Source: Marilutibacter spongiae
GTDB taxonomy: Bacteria; Pseudomonadota; Gammaproteobacteria; Xanthomonadales; Xanthomonadaceae
Length of the DNA: 64,000 nucleotides
Direction of reading: 5' to 3'
NCBI RefSeq assembly: GCF_014145325.1
Contig: NZ_JACHTF010000003.1
Location: 124,001 to 188,000 of the forward strand
In this document: positions 9,779 to 19,175 of the stretch, piece by piece
Position numbering within the stretch: position 1 is the first letter of the stretch
Layout of the letters: each line of letters opens with the position of its first letter
Made by a program: the position numbers and the translations under genes
The notes under the pieces: generated by a model
Told to the model about the DNA's origin: nothing
Database searches by the model: none
The model's input: the letters and a program-made list of their open reading frames with translations, nothing else

Positions 9779-9784
9779 TATGAT
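9779..9784 (+). promoter_or_regulatory. Candidate -10 box of the second ompA
   Basis: TATGAT in an AT-rich stretch; the T/A-rich TTTTAACA around 9756-9763 could serve as -35. It predicts a leader of about 120 nt ending in AAAGGAG before ATG 9915, a length usual for abundant porin mRNAs. Confidence 0.5.
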
Positions 9785-9914
9785 CTCGATCGCCAGTGAC
9801 CACGGCGCAGGCTCGGAGCTCAAGCCGGACGTGTCCCTGAGTTGAAATGTGCCGTGAGAAATACTGAACCCGACCTGGTCCATGACGACCGATTCAATGA
9901 AAGGAGTGTGATAG

Positions 9915-11000
9915 ATGAAGATCCGCTTGTTGAGCACTGCAATGCTCGCGGGCCTGGCTTTCTCGCAGGTCGCCAGCGCACAGGATTTCGATGATCGCTG
10001 GTACCTGACCGGCGGCGCCGGTTTCAACATCCAGGACAACGAGCGCGGCACGCGCAACGCCCCGTTCCTGACCGCCGGCGTGGGCAAGTTCCTGAGCGAG
10101 AACTGGTCGCTGGACGGTGAACTGAACTATCAGAACCCCAATGTCGATGCGAACCAGAACCTGAACTGGAGTCAGTACGGCATCTCGTTCGACCTGCGTC
10201 GCCACTTCACCCAGGAAGGCCGCAACTGGGCCCCCTACCTGCTGATGGGCCTGGGCATGCAGCGCGCCGAGGAAGAGTACGACGCCTTCCCGAGCCCGGA
10301 TTCCCCCGGCCAGCGCGAGAACAGCAACTTCGCCGCCAAGCTCGGCCTCGGCGTCCAGGGCGACGTCGGCAGCCGCGCCAAGTTGCGCGCCGAAGTCGCC
10401 TACCGTGGTGACTTCGACGGCCAGAACGTCAATGGCGACCAGGATGCCGATTGGTTCGGCGACGTGCTGGCCTCGGTCGGCGTCGTGATCCCGCTCGGCA
10501 CCCTCGCCGCTGCCCCGGTCGTGCCGGACGCTCCGGTCGCCACCTGCGCCGACATGGACGACGACGGCGACGGCGTGAACAACTGCGACGACAAGTGCCC
10601 GGGTTCGCAGGCTGGCCAGACCATCGGTCCGGACGGCTGCCCGGTGCCGGTCACCATCGACCTGAAGGGCGTGAACTTCGACTTCGACAAGTCGACGCTG
10701 CGTCCGGACGCGGTGGCGATCCTGTCGGAGGCGACGGAGATCCTGAAGCGTTATCCGGAGCTGCGCGTCGAAGTGGCCGGTCATACCGACCTGTGCGGTT
10801 CGGACGCGTACAACCAGGGCCTGTCGGAGCGCCGTGCGACCGCGGTGTACGACTACCTGAGCAGCAACGGCATCGACGCCTCGCGCATGGTGGGTCCGAT
10901 CGGTTACGGCGAGAGCCGTCCGCTGGAGCCGACCGAGCAGACCCTGCCGGGCTGCAAGAGCGAGACCAACCGTCGCACCGAGCTGAACGTGCAGAACTGA
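9915..11000 (+). CDS. OmpA-family outer membrane protein (second copy)
   Basis: A 361-residue paralogue of the upstream gene with the same architecture: signal peptide (cut after VASA), an eight-strand barrel opening with QDFDDRWYLTGG, an acidic Ca-binding repeat, and a peptidoglycan-binding C-terminal domain. The last 140 or so residues are identical to copy 1, while barrel loops and the hinge (AAAPVVPDAPVA) differ. AAAGGAG precedes ATG by 8 nt. The upstream terminator and its own promoter suggest independent transcription, perhaps allowing different expression of two barrels with the same wall anchor. Confidence 0.9.
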   Translation: MKIRLLSTAMLAGLAFSQVASAQDFDDRWYLTGGAGFNIQDNERGTRNAPFLTAGVGKFLSENWSLDGELNYQNPNVDANQNLNWSQYGISFDLRRHFTQEGRNWAPYLLMGLGMQRAEEEYDAFPSPDSPGQRENSNFAAKLGLGVQGDVGSRAKLRAEVAYRGDFDGQNVNGDQDADWFGDVLASVGVVIPLGTLAAAPVVPDAPVATCADMDDDGDGVNNCDDKCPGSQAGQTIGPDGCPVPVTIDLKGVNFDFDKSTLRPDAVAILSEATEILKRYPELRVEVAGHTDLCGSDAYNQGLSERRATAVYDYLSSNGIDASRMVGPIGYGESRPLEPTEQTLPGCKSETNRRTELNVQN

Positions 11001-11053
11001 TCCATGCAAGGCGGGCTTCGCGGCCCGCCCCATGGTTCCTGGAAACCCGGCCT
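10544..11053 (+). repeat. 510-bp near-identical repeat, copy 2 (3' end of ompA2)
   Basis: Partner of 9172-9681. The identity stops abruptly inside the terminator, where the two copies have different stem lengths. Confidence 0.93.
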
Positions 11054-11065
11054 CGCGCCGGGTTT
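11043..11065 (+). terminator. Terminator of the second ompA
   Basis: AAACCCGGC and GCCGGGTTT pair around CTCGC and are followed by CTTCGTTT. It is a shortened version of the terminator after the first copy. Confidence 0.85.
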
Positions 11066-11120
11066 CTTCGTTTCGGCCCGCAGCTCCGCGACTCGATGAG
11101 CCAAACGTGACCGGCGCCGG

Positions 11121-11149
11121 TTGTCGCCACCCAAGGGCGGGCCTAAACT
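11121..11149 (+). promoter_or_regulatory. Candidate promoter of the exported protein gene at 11208
   Basis: TTGTCG (11121-11126) and TAAACT (11144-11149) are separated by exactly 17 bp. The predicted leader is about 50 nt. Confidence 0.55.
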
Positions 11150-11207
11150 GCTGGAGACGTTCATGCGCCACGCATGAGCCTTGGCCCGTGCCAAAGGAGA
11201 TCCCCCC

Positions 11208-11726
11208 ATGCAGCGCATGCTCCCTGCCATTTCCCTGCTGCTGCTCGCCGGCGTCGCGAACGCCGCGCCGACGAGCGACTGCAACGCGCTCGTTGCGCCG
11301 CAACCGCTGCCGGTCCGACCCACCATCGTCGCCCCGGTGTCGTCCGAATTGACCGCGCCCAGCCAGCAGCTTGGCGCCCCCACCGGCGTGCTCGCGCACG
11401 CGTACGACGAAGCGCAGTCGGTGGACCAGGTGGTGTTCCGGCTCAAACTGGGCAACTGCCAGAGTGTGGCCAGTGCCATGCCCGCGGTGGCGCCTGCGGC
11501 GCTGGAAGCCAATGATCCGGCGGCCTACAAGCCGCGCACCGAGTTCGACAATGCGCCGTGGCGCTTCGACATGAACCAGAACGGCAAGCGCATGACGGCC
11601 GAGGAATTCGATGCCTGGATGAAGTCGCGGGGCGTACGGGTGGCCAAGGGCGCGCCCGCGCCCGCCGCGGCGCCGGCAGTTCCGGCGATCCCGAAGGAGG
11701 CCCCTGCCGAGGATGGAGACGAATAA
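11208..11726 (+). CDS. Small exported protein with C-terminal MTAxEFDAWMK domain (paralogue A)
   Basis: 172 residues. The signal peptide MQRMLPAISLLLLAGVANA is followed by a linker containing two Cys and then a compact segment, residues 107-148, that opens YKPRTEFDNAPWRF and contains MTAEEFDAWMKSRGVRV. The tail is Ala/Pro-rich. The 107-148 segment matches residues 51-92 of the protein at 12663 in 31 of 42 positions. I do not recognise the family. Export suggests a periplasmic role. AAAGGAG precedes ATG 11208; a TTG at 11181 in the same frame is unlikely. A terminator follows. Confidence 0.75.
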   Translation: MQRMLPAISLLLLAGVANAAPTSDCNALVAPQPLPVRPTIVAPVSSELTAPSQQLGAPTGVLAHAYDEAQSVDQVVFRLKLGNCQSVASAMPAVAPAALEANDPAAYKPRTEFDNAPWRFDMNQNGKRMTAEEFDAWMKSRGVRVAKGAPAPAAAPAVPAIPKEAPAEDGDE

Positions 11727-11756
11727 GCCGTGTCGCCGTTTCCAGTGACCGGACGG

Positions 11757-11784
11757 CGGCCGCGCAAGCGGCCGTCTTTGTTTT
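11757..11784 (+). terminator. Terminator after the exported protein gene
   Basis: CGGCCGC and GCGGCCG form the stem with a GCAA loop, followed by TCTTTGTTTT. Confidence 0.8.
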
Positions 11785-11797
11785 GAGCGCCGTTCCC

Positions 11798-12529
11798 ATG
11801 CGTGCTCCCGCCCGCCACGGCCTGGCCCGAGCACTCTCCAAGCAGGGCGTGTGCTCGCGGACCGAGGCGGCGCGGTGGGTCGTGGCCGGCCGCGTCAGCG
11901 TGGACGGCCGGGTCGTGCGCGACCCGGAGTTTCCCGTCGCCGGGCGCGACAACCGGATCGAGGTGGACGGCCGCGCGCTTGCCCCCCCGACGCGCACCTA
12001 CCTCATGCTCAACAAGCCCCGGGGCCTGGTGACCACCGTCCGCGACGAGCAGGGCCGCGACACCGTCTACCGGTGCCTGCAGGGCGCCGCCCTGCCGTGG
12101 CTGGCGCCCGTGGGGCGACTGGACAAGGCAAGCGAAGGGCTCCTGCTGTTCAGCAACGACACCGGCTGGTCGGCGCGCATCGCCGACCCCCAGACCGGCC
12201 CCGACAAGACCTACCACGTGCAGGTGGGCGGGCTGCCCGCGGACGGGCTCATGGCCGCGCTCGTAGCGGGCATCGTGGAGGGCGGGGAGCGCCTTCACGC
12301 GCGCGATGCCCGCGTGCTTCGGCATGGAGCACGCAATGCCTGGCTGGAAATCGTGCTCGACGAGGGGCGAAACCGCCAGATCCGTCGGCTGCTGGCGGCA
12401 TTCGACCTGCCCGTGCTGCGGCTGGTCCGGGTCTCGATCGGGTCCCTGGCGCTGGGCGAACTGCCCAAGGGCGAGTGGCGCCCGCTCAGCGAAGAAGAGG
12501 TCAAGGCGCTCGCCCGCCCCGGTCCGTGA
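11798..12529 (+). CDS. RsuA-family pseudouridine synthase
   Basis: 243 residues. An N-terminal S4 RNA-binding domain (residues 8-60, SKQGVCSRTEAARWV) is followed by the RsuA/RluB/E/F catalytic domain with GRLDKASEGLL, where Asp109 is the expected nucleophile, and the C-terminal GRNRQIRRLLAAF signature. It isomerises a uridine in rRNA, but which one cannot be told by eye. The frame extends upstream, but the ATG at 11798 lies after the terminator of the preceding gene and gives a proper S4 start. It sits between the two exported paralogues. Confidence 0.88.
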   Translation: MRAPARHGLARALSKQGVCSRTEAARWVVAGRVSVDGRVVRDPEFPVAGRDNRIEVDGRALAPPTRTYLMLNKPRGLVTTVRDEQGRDTVYRCLQGAALPWLAPVGRLDKASEGLLLFSNDTGWSARIADPQTGPDKTYHVQVGGLPADGLMAALVAGIVEGGERLHARDARVLRHGARNAWLEIVLDEGRNRQIRRLLAAFDLPVLRLVRVSIGSLALGELPKGEWRPLSEEEVKALARPGP

Positions 12530-12662
12530 CGCCCAAGCGCCTTGCCGTCGGTCGGAAATCCCGCGGATTGTCGGGAACGTGCAGGCCTTCACGATTTCTC
12601 CACATGCACAACGCGCGTGCAGGGATTAATCTTCCGGTTACTTTTGTTGGGGAGTACTCGTG

Positions 12663-13001
12663 ATGCGCAAGAATCCACTGATCGTGGCGGTTTCGCTCTG
12701 CCTGTTCGCTACCACCGCCCTGGCGCAGGATCCGGCTGCCGCCAAGCAGGACGCAGCCCAGGCCGAAGCGGCCGCGCCCGCGGCGGCGAGCCAGCTGCCC
12801 GATCCGAATACCTACAAGCCGCGTACGGAGCACGACAACACCCCGTACCGCTTCAACATGCACCAGGAAGGCCGGCAGATGACCGCCGACGAGTTCGATG
12901 CCTGGATGAAGGCCCGCGGCGTCCGCGTGGCACGTGGCGCGGGCCATCCCGCCCCGGCGCAGCCGGCGCCCCAGGCCGCCGAGGGCGGCGGCACGCCCTG
13001 A
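12663..13001 (+). CDS. Small exported protein with C-terminal MTAxEFDAWMK domain (paralogue B)
   Basis: 112 residues. A clear signal peptide (cut after ALA-QDP near residue 21) and an Ala/Gln-rich linker precede the conserved segment, residues 51-92 (YKPRTEHDNTPYRF... MTADEFDAWMKARGVRV), and a Pro/Ala tail. It is shorter than paralogue A because the linker is reduced. GGGGAG is 8 nt upstream of ATG 12663; GTG 12660 is a possible alternative. An AT-rich stretch (12627-12650) likely carries its promoter. Function unknown. Confidence 0.72.
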   Translation: MRKNPLIVAVSLCLFATTALAQDPAAAKQDAAQAEAAAPAAASQLPDPNTYKPRTEHDNTPYRFNMHQEGRQMTADEFDAWMKARGVRVARGAGHPAPAQPAPQAAEGGGTP

Positions 13002-13081
13002 TCGTGGAAGACGGTCGCGCCCCTGCCGGATGACAGGGGCGGTCCGCGCGGGGCGCCGCATGGCGGCGTCCCGCACCGGCG

Positions 13082-14284
13082 TCAGACCACGCCCAGCTCG
13101 CGTCCGATCCGGGTGAAGGCATCGATGGCCCGGTCGAGGTGTTCGCGATCGTGCGCCGCGCTCATCTGGGTGCGGATGCGCGCCTGGCCCTTCGGCACCA
13201 CGGGGAAGAAGAAGCCGATCGCATAGATGCCTTCCTCCAGCAGCCGCTCGGCGAACTTCTGCGCCAGCGGCGCGTCGTAGAGCATCACCGGGACGATGGG
13301 GTGCACGCCCGGCTTGAGATCGAAACCCGCGGCGCTCATCTTTTCGCGGAAGTACGCGGTGTTCGCCGCGAGGCGCTCGCGCAGTTCGCCGGCGCTCGAC
13401 AGCATCTCGAACGCCTTGATGCCGGCGGCGACGACGTGCGGTGGCAGCGAGTTGGAGAACAGGTAGGGACGCGAGCGCTGGCGCAGCATCTCGATGACCT
13501 CGCGCCTGGCGGTGGTGAATCCACCCAGTGCGCCGCCCATGGCCTTGCCGAGCGTACCGGTGATGATGTCGATGTCGGCCAGCACGCCCTTGATCTCGGC
13601 CGAGCCCTTGCCGTTCGCTCCCAGGAAGCCCGTGGCGTGGCATTCGTCGATGTGCACCAGCGCGCCGTACTGGCGGGCCAGCGCGGTGATCCGGTCGAGC
13701 GGGGCGATGAAGCCGTCCATCGAGAACACGCCATCGGTGGTGATCAGCTTGGTCCGGCAACCGGCGGCGTCGGCGGCCTGCAGCTGCGCCTCCAGGTCGG
13801 CCATGTCGCAATTGGCGTAGCGGAAGCGCTGGGCCTTGCACAGGCGCACGCCGTCGATGATCGAGGCATGGTTGAGCGCGTCGGAGATGATGGCGTCCTC
13901 CGGCCCCAGCAAGGGCTCGAACAGGCCGCCGTTGGCGTCGAAACAGGCGGCGTAGAGGATGGTGTCCTCGGTGCCGAAGAACGAGGCGATGGTCGCCTCG
14001 AGCTGCTTGTGCAGGTCCTGCGTGCCGCAGATGAAGCGCACCGAGGCCATGCCGAAGCCATGGCTGTCGAGCGCGGCCTTCGCCGCCTCGATGACGTCGG
14101 GGTGGTCGGCCAGTCCCAGGTAGTTGTTGGCGCAGAAATTGAGCACCTTGCGGCCATCGGCCAGGGTGATCTCGGCCGACTGCGGGCTGGTGATGATGCG
14201 CTCGGCCTTGAACAGGCCCTGCTCGCGGATGGCGTCGAGCTCGGCGGCGTAATGGGCGGTCAGCGGGGCGGTGTCGTTGGGCAT
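13082..14284 (-). CDS. kbl: 2-amino-3-ketobutyrate CoA ligase (glycine C-acetyltransferase)
   Basis: A 400-residue PLP enzyme of the alpha-oxoamine synthase family. It splits 2-amino-3-ketobutyrate with CoA into glycine and acetyl-CoA, the second step of threonine degradation. The PLP lysine lies in [10 protein letters not shown] (Lys247), and the cofactor Asp/His motifs [10 protein letters not shown] and [11 protein letters not shown] are present. Length and N-terminus fit Kbl (398 in E. coli). Its partner tdh lies 0.9 kb away on the same strand, but a gene on the opposite strand separates them, so they are not one simple operon. Confidence 0.92.
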   Translation of the reverse strand: MPNDTAPLTAHYAAELDAIREQGLFKAERIITSPQSAEITLADGRKVLNFCANNYLGLADHPDVIEAAKAALDSHGFGMASVRFICGTQDLHKQLEATIASFFGTEDTILYAACFDANGGLFEPLLGPEDAIISDALNHASIIDGVRLCKAQRFRYANCDMADLEAQLQAADAAGCRTKLITTDGVFSMDGFIAPLDRITALARQYGALVHIDECHATGFLGANGKGSAEIKGVLADIDIITGTLGKAMGGALGGFTTARREVIEMLRQRSRPYLFSNSLPPHVVAAGIKAFEMLSSAGELRERLAANTAYFREKMSAAGFDLKPGVHPIVPVMLYDAPLAQKFAERLLEEGIYAIGFFFPVVPKGQARIRTQMSAAHDREHLDRAIDAFTRIGRELGVV

Positions 14285-14388
14285 GTGGGGCTCCGGCGCG
14301 CGCAGCGCGGCAAGGTCGTGTCACGGGGAAGCGCCCATTCTATCGGCTGGCGATGGGCGGGGCAGGGCACCCCGGCACCTGCATCGAA

Positions 14389-14394
14389 TAGCAT
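14389..14394 (+). promoter_or_regulatory. -10 box immediately upstream of the membrane protein gene
   Basis: TAGCAT ends 6 nt before ATG 14401, so transcription would begin at or next to the start codon (leaderless pattern). Confidence 0.4.
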
Positions 14395-14400
14395 CGGGGG

Positions 14401-15096
14401 ATGCGCCACGACGACGGACCCGGTCCGAAGCCCAGGCCGCCGTGCGGGTGGCTGCCGCTGTCGTGCGCCCTGCTGCCGTTCCTGGCCGGGCACCTGGCCC
14501 TGTACCTGTCGATTCGCGACGGCTGGGTGCCGGCCTGCCTGCCGCACCTGGAGGGCTGCACGTCGATCAGCCGCGCGGCCCGGCACGGGTGGGGCAATGG
14601 GGCATTCAAGGCCCTCATGGCGCCGGCGGCACTCCTGCAAGGCCTGTTTTGGTGGCGGATCGCGCCTTGGTTGAACCGACTGTCGGGCGCGCGCGCGCGG
14701 TCGGTGGCATGGCTGGGGCTGTTGGCCGCGGCCTTCCTGTTGCTGTACGTCGGCTTCCTTGGCAGCGAGGGCGGGATCTACCGCCTGCTGCGCCGCTACG
14801 GCATCACGGTGTACTTCGGCGGTACCTTCCTGGCGCTGATGCAGGTGCTGCGCGGGGTGGCCCGCGTGCGGCCCAGGCCCGCGATGGCGCGACCGCTCCA
14901 GGGCGTCGCCCTGGGCATGCTGGCGCTGGGGGTGGCCAGCGTGGCGGTGTCGGCGCTGGTATCCGACCCGGTGACGCGGGACCAGTGGGAGAACCGCCTG
15001 GAGTGGCAACTGGGGCTGTGGCTGACGGCGATGTTCGGGGTGTTCGCGTGGGCGTGTCGCCGCGCGCGCTCAAGCGCCGTCGTCGGTGGCCGATGA
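14401..15096 (+). CDS. Multi-spanning membrane protein of unknown function
   Basis: 231 residues with about six hydrophobic segments (near 18-38, 70-90, 103-123, 137-155, 169-186, 205-222). A conserved-looking extracytoplasmic segment between TM1 and TM2 has the sequence CLPHLEGCTSISRAAR, reminiscent of Frag1/DRAM/Sfk1-type proteins, but this is a tentative resemblance. It is alone on its strand between kbl and tdh. No role in threonine metabolism can be inferred. The 3' end overlaps a candidate small ORF on the opposite strand. Confidence 0.65.
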   Translation: MRHDDGPGPKPRPPCGWLPLSCALLPFLAGHLALYLSIRDGWVPACLPHLEGCTSISRAARHGWGNGAFKALMAPAALLQGLFWWRIAPWLNRLSGARARSVAWLGLLAAAFLLLYVGFLGSEGGIYRLLRRYGITVYFGGTFLALMQVLRGVARVRPRPAMARPLQGVALGMLALGVASVAVSALVSDPVTRDQWENRLEWQLGLWLTAMFGVFAWACRRARSSAVVGGR

Positions 15097-15201
15097 GCGC
15101 GGGCGCGGCCGGGACGGCAGGCGCGCGCCCCGGACCATGGTGGCGACCAGGCCGGCCAGCAGGAGGCCCACCAGCGCGGTCAGCAGCACCGTCGTCGACA
15201 C
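15070..15201 (-). CDS. Candidate 43-residue single-TM small protein downstream of tdh
   Basis: A GTG-started ORF begins 7 nt after the tdh stop on the same strand. It encodes one strong hydrophobic helix (VLLTALVGLLLAGLVATMV, about residues 5-23) followed by a basic, Arg/Pro-rich tail, a typical inside-positive small membrane protein. There is no strong ribosome binding site, so translation would depend on coupling to tdh. It overlaps the 3' end of the convergent gene by 27 bp. High GC makes chance hydrophobic ORFs possible. Confidence 0.35.
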   Translation of the reverse strand: MSTTVLLTALVGLLLAGLVATMVRGARLPSRPRPRSSATDDGA

Positions 15202-15208
15202 GACCGGC

Positions 15209-16231
15209 TCAGTTCCAGCTCAGCACGACCTTGCCGGCCTTGCCCGACTCCATCAGGTCGAAGCCTTCCTGGAAGTCGTCGATCGGCAACTGGTGGGTGA
15301 GCACCTTGCCCAGCGGGAAGCCGCTGAGCACCAGCTGGGTCATCTTGTACCAGGTCTCGTACATCTTGCGGCCGTAGATGCCGTGCAGGGTGAGGCCCTT
15401 GAAGATGATCTTGTCCCAGTCCGCGCCCGCGCCCTTTGGCATGATGCCCAGCATCGCGATCTTGCCGCCGTGGTACATGCAGTCGAGCATGTCGTTGAAG
15501 GCGCGCGGGTTGCCGCTCATCTCCAGGCCGACGTCGAAGCCTTCCATGTGCAGGTCGGCCATCACGTCCTTGAGCGAGGTGTTGGTGACGTTGACCACGC
15601 GGGTCGCGCCCATGTCGGCGGCCAGCTTGAGACGGAAGTCGTTGACGTCGGTGACGACGACATTGCGCGCGCCGATGTACTTGCAGATGCCCGCGGCGAT
15701 GATGCCGATGGGGCCGGCGCCGGTGATGAGCACGTCCTCGCCGACGACGTCGAACTCCAGCGCGCAGTGCGCGGCGTTGCCGTAGGGGTCGAAGAACGCC
15801 GCCAGCTCGCCGGGGATCTGGTCCGGGATCGGCCACAGGTTGCTCGAGGGCATGACCACGTACTCGGCGAACGCGCCGTCGCGGTTGACGCCGATGCCGA
15901 TCGTGTTCGGGCACAGGTGCTGGCGGCCCGCGCGGCAGTTGCGGCAGTGCCCGCAGACGATGTGGCCCTCGGCGGAAACGCGCTGGCCGATGCGGTAGCC
16001 GGTGACGCCGGGGCCGATCTCGGCGATTCGGCCGACGAACTCGTGGCCGATCACCAGGCCCGGCTTGATCGTGCGCTGGCTCCACTCGTCCCACAGGTAG
16101 ATGTGCAGGTCGGTGCCGCAGATCGCGGTCTTCTCGAGTTTGATCAGGACTTCGTTCGGGCCCGGCTCGGGTACCGGCACCTCTTCCATCCAGATGCCCT
16201 TTCCGGCTTCGCGCTTGACCAGGGCTTTCAT
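15209..16231 (-). CDS. tdh: L-threonine 3-dehydrogenase
   Basis: A 340-residue zinc-dependent medium-chain dehydrogenase that oxidises threonine to 2-amino-3-ketobutyrate with NAD+, feeding Kbl. Cys38 (AICGTDLH) and the downstream HEF motif form the catalytic zinc site. The structural zinc is held by the Cys run in [15 protein letters not shown], and NAD binds at [11 protein letters not shown]. The start is set at [14 protein letters not shown] by family convention. In-frame ATGs at 16234 and 16243 are also possible, and no start has a good ribosome binding site. Confidence 0.93.
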   Translation of the reverse strand: MKALVKREAGKGIWMEEVPVPEPGPNEVLIKLEKTAICGTDLHIYLWDEWSQRTIKPGLVIGHEFVGRIAEIGPGVTGYRIGQRVSAEGHIVCGHCRNCRAGRQHLCPNTIGIGVNRDGAFAEYVVMPSSNLWPIPDQIPGELAAFFDPYGNAAHCALEFDVVGEDVLITGAGPIGIIAAGICKYIGARNVVVTDVNDFRLKLAADMGATRVVNVTNTSLKDVMADLHMEGFDVGLEMSGNPRAFNDMLDCMYHGGKIAMLGIMPKGAGADWDKIIFKGLTLHGIYGRKMYETWYKMTQLVLSGFPLGKVLTHQLPIDDFQEGFDLMESGKAGKVVLSWN

Positions 16232-16286
16232 CATTTGGCTCATCGACACCAGCCGCGCGCGGCGGCCCTTTGAAGGACGGCCTTCC

Positions 16287-16292
16287 ATTATA
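16287..16292 (-). promoter_or_regulatory. -10 box of tdh
   Basis: A consensus TATAAT on the minus strand, about 55 bp upstream of the tdh start; no clear -35. Confidence 0.55.
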
Positions 16293-16325
16293 TCGCCGGC
16301 ACCCGGCACGGGCCGCCGGGAGGGG

Positions 16326-19175
16326 TCAGGGCGTATCGTCGCCCTTCAGGCTGTCGCCGCCGGCGGGCGGCATCATCCAGTCGACCGAGACCCCGCGAAG
16401 CCCGGTGCGCGCGACCAGGGCCATGCGCGTGGTCGCGACGCGACCCGATGCCGTCGTGCCCTGGAGGGCGTCGAGCGCGCGCAGGCGGGCCAGCATGTCG
16501 TCGCGCGATCCGGCCTCGTGTTCCAGCGTGCGCAGACGAGCGTCCGCGCCGGCAGGGTCGCCGGCAAGGCGGGCCAGGCCCGCTTCCACCAGGTCGATCC
16601 GCTGGTCGACCAGCCAGATCGGCTCGGGCAGGCTGGCGCGCGCCTGCCCCGCCCAGCGCCGGCTCTCGTCCAGCTCGCCCCGCGACAGGGCCAGTTCGGC
16701 CAGGCCCACCTGGGCCATCGCGGTGAGCATGCCGTAACCGGCGCGCTGCACTTCCGGCAGGACGTCGCGGTTCAGTCGCTCGGCCTCCTCGCGCTCGCCG
16801 GCGGCGGCCAGCAGGGGCGCGATCTCCAGCTTCAGGATCCAGCGCCCCGGCGCCGTGTCCAGGTCCGGCAGCTTGCCCAGTGCGCGGTGCAGGCCAGCCA
16901 GGGCCGCGACGGTGTCACCGGTATCCAGGTCGACTTCCGCCAGGCCGATGATGGCGACCAGCTCCAGCGCCGGATCGGTGGCCGGGCAGCGGGCGTAGCT
17001 GGCGCGTGCGGCCTGCGGATCACCCATGGTGGTCTGGATCTGTCCGCTGGCGCAGGCGTAGCGGTCCCTCACCGATTGCGACGGCGACGGCAGGCCCGGG
17101 TCGTCCATCCGCGTGCGTCCGCGTTCGGCGGCGGCGAGGGCCCGCGCGTTGCGGCCCTGCATCTGGTCGATGAACACCTCGAACAGGCGGGCCCAGGTGA
17201 CCAGTTCGCCCTGCTGGTCGTTGCCGGCCATGCGGGCGATGCGTTCGCCGGCCTGGGTGAAGCGCCCCTGCAGGTATTCCTCGTTGAGCAGGTCGCGCTC
17301 GATCGCGTTGGTGCTCCACGGGTCGTCCATCGATTCGGCGACGGCCATCGCCTGCATCAGCCGCAGGCGATAGGCCTGGATATTGCCCGCGCGATACTGC
17401 TGGAAGGCCGCGGCGCGCAGGGCGCCCAGCTCCAGTTGCCGCTGCCCGGCCGCGCGCGCCTGCGCCAGCCATTCGTCGAGGTAGCGGTACTGGGCCTTCG
17501 GCGGCCCCAGTACTTCGCCGAGGAAACGTGCGCGAAGGGCCGAGAACGCATCGCCGGCCTTCTCGAACTGGGCCGCCGCGGCCTCGAAGCCGGCGCGGGT
17601 GTCGCGGTCGGGTTCGCTGTCGACCTGCAGCTGGGCGAGCAGCATCAGCGTGTGGCCCCGGTCGTAGGCCCACTCCTCGCCCGCGGCGGCGGCCAGCGCG
17701 TCGGCCTTGCGGGCGCTCTCGATGGCGCCCTCCAGGTCGCCCAGGGGGGCCTGGAAGATCGCCCGGTTGAACCACTTCTGCATTTCCGTCGAGGCCGGCA
17801 GGGGGCGGTCCCATATCGGCGTCTGCATCAGCGCCAGCGCATCGGCGAAGCGGCCGGCGCGCCCCAGGGCACGGGCCTGTTGCTGCGCGAACCAGGTCTG
17901 GTCCGGGTAGCGCTGGGCGAGCCGGGCATAGGCCTCGGCCGCGGCGGCGTGGTCGTTCGACAGGGCCAGTTGCTGGGCCTTCAACAGGGCCTCGGCCTCG
18001 GCGGGCATCGGCTGCAGCAGCTCGCGTGCGGTCTCCAGGTGGCGGCGCGCTTCCGGCAATCGGCCGAGGGTCGCCTGGGCACGGGCCAGGTGCAGGTGGC
18101 CCAGGGCGAAATCAGGGGCCTCGCGGACCAGCGCGTCGCCGGCCTGGACTGCGTCGCCCCAATGGTGGGCACGTCGTGCCCGTTCCAGCGCGAGGAAGCC
18201 GGTGGCGGCCTCGGGCGTCACCCGCAGGGACGGCCATGCCTGGGGCGGGCGGTCCGGATAGAGCGCCGCGAGCACCGCGTCCGAGAGCCGGTCGACGAGC
18301 AGGGCGACATCCGCGGGATCGCCTTCCTGCTGCAGGCGATGGACTTCGCCGTCCTTCTCGAACCGGGCCCGCACGACACGCGTTTCGGGACCTTGCGGGG
18401 AGGGGCCGGTGGAGAGCAGGACCACGGTGTTGCGCGCCTGCGCGGCCGGATCGGCCGCCAGGTGGGCGGGGGTCAGCACGGTGACATCGGGCAGCGAGCC
18501 GAGCTTCCAGCCCAGCCAGGCATCGAGCAACTCCAGCGACGCCGCGTCGACGTTGTCCCGCCCGGGGTCCTCGACCGGGATCAGGGTCACCGACGCCGGC
18601 AGCGCAGGCGCATCGCCCGGCGTTGCGAGCCGGGGAAGCAGCCACCAGGCAAGGGTGGCCAGCAGGGCCAGCGCGGCCGCCGTGGCCAGGGTCGCACGCA
18701 CCGACAAGGCGCGCCGCGACGCGGGCCCGGTGACGGCTGGCGCCGCCGGGTCGCGGACCTGGGCTTCTTCCTCCACGGCAACGCCCGCGACGGGCGCCTC
18801 GCCCGGCGCCCATGTTTCCAGCGCTTCGATGTCGAAGGGCGGTTCGAATACGTAGCCCTGCTTGGAGCGGGTGCGGATCCAGGTCTTGTGCGCCTCGCCC
18901 AGGGCCTTGCGCAGCACGCTGACGCTCTGGGAGAGGTTCGCGTCCTCGACGATGACCCCGGACCACACCCGGGCCAGCAGTGCCTGGCGGGTGTGCAGCA
19001 CGTGCGGTTCGGCGGCGAGCAGCAGGAGCACGTCGAACACGCGCTGCGGCAACTCGGTCGCCTGTTCACCGTGCAGGACCCGGCGCAACGCGAGGTCGAT
19101 CACGACGTCGCCAATGCGCAGGAAACGGATCCGGGGCGGCCACGACGGCGTGCTGGTCTCAGGAACTTCCGGCAT
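16326..19175 (-). CDS. CadC-like transmembrane winged-helix regulator with TPR sensor domain
   Basis: 949 residues. An OmpR/CadC-type winged helix (about 15-110; [37 protein letters not shown]) is followed by a linker, one TM helix (about 175-195, [19 protein letters not shown]) and a long Ala/Leu-rich region, apparently periplasmic, made of TPR-like helical repeats to the C-terminus. Such proteins bind DNA directly from the membrane in response to a periplasmic signal without phosphorylation. The start [12 protein letters not shown] at 19175 has GGGGG upstream; a longer frame to 19271 reads into low-information sequence. It diverges from the S46 peptidase, a plausible target (inference). Confidence 0.82.
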   Translation of the reverse strand: MPEVPETSTPSWPPRIRFLRIGDVVIDLALRRVLHGEQATELPQRVFDVLLLLAAEPHVLHTRQALLARVWSGVIVEDANLSQSVSVLRKALGEAHKTWIRTRSKQGYVFEPPFDIEALETWAPGEAPVAGVAVEEEAQVRDPAAPAVTGPASRRALSVRATLATAAALALLATLAWWLLPRLATPGDAPALPASVTLIPVEDPGRDNVDAASLELLDAWLGWKLGSLPDVTVLTPAHLAADPAAQARNTVVLLSTGPSPQGPETRVVRARFEKDGEVHRLQQEGDPADVALLVDRLSDAVLAALYPDRPPQAWPSLRVTPEAATGFLALERARRAHHWGDAVQAGDALVREAPDFALGHLHLARAQATLGRLPEARRHLETARELLQPMPAEAEALLKAQQLALSNDHAAAAEAYARLAQRYPDQTWFAQQQARALGRAGRFADALALMQTPIWDRPLPASTEMQKWFNRAIFQAPLGDLEGAIESARKADALAAAAGEEWAYDRGHTLMLLAQLQVDSEPDRDTRAGFEAAAAQFEKAGDAFSALRARFLGEVLGPPKAQYRYLDEWLAQARAAGQRQLELGALRAAAFQQYRAGNIQAYRLRLMQAMAVAESMDDPWSTNAIERDLLNEEYLQGRFTQAGERIARMAGNDQQGELVTWARLFEVFIDQMQGRNARALAAAERGRTRMDDPGLPSPSQSVRDRYACASGQIQTTMGDPQAARASYARCPATDPALELVAIIGLAEVDLDTGDTVAALAGLHRALGKLPDLDTAPGRWILKLEIAPLLAAAGEREEAERLNRDVLPEVQRAGYGMLTAMAQVGLAELALSRGELDESRRWAGQARASLPEPIWLVDQRIDLVEAGLARLAGDPAGADARLRTLEHEAGSRDDMLARLRALDALQGTTASGRVATTRMALVARTGLRGVSVDWMMPPAGGDSLKGDDTP

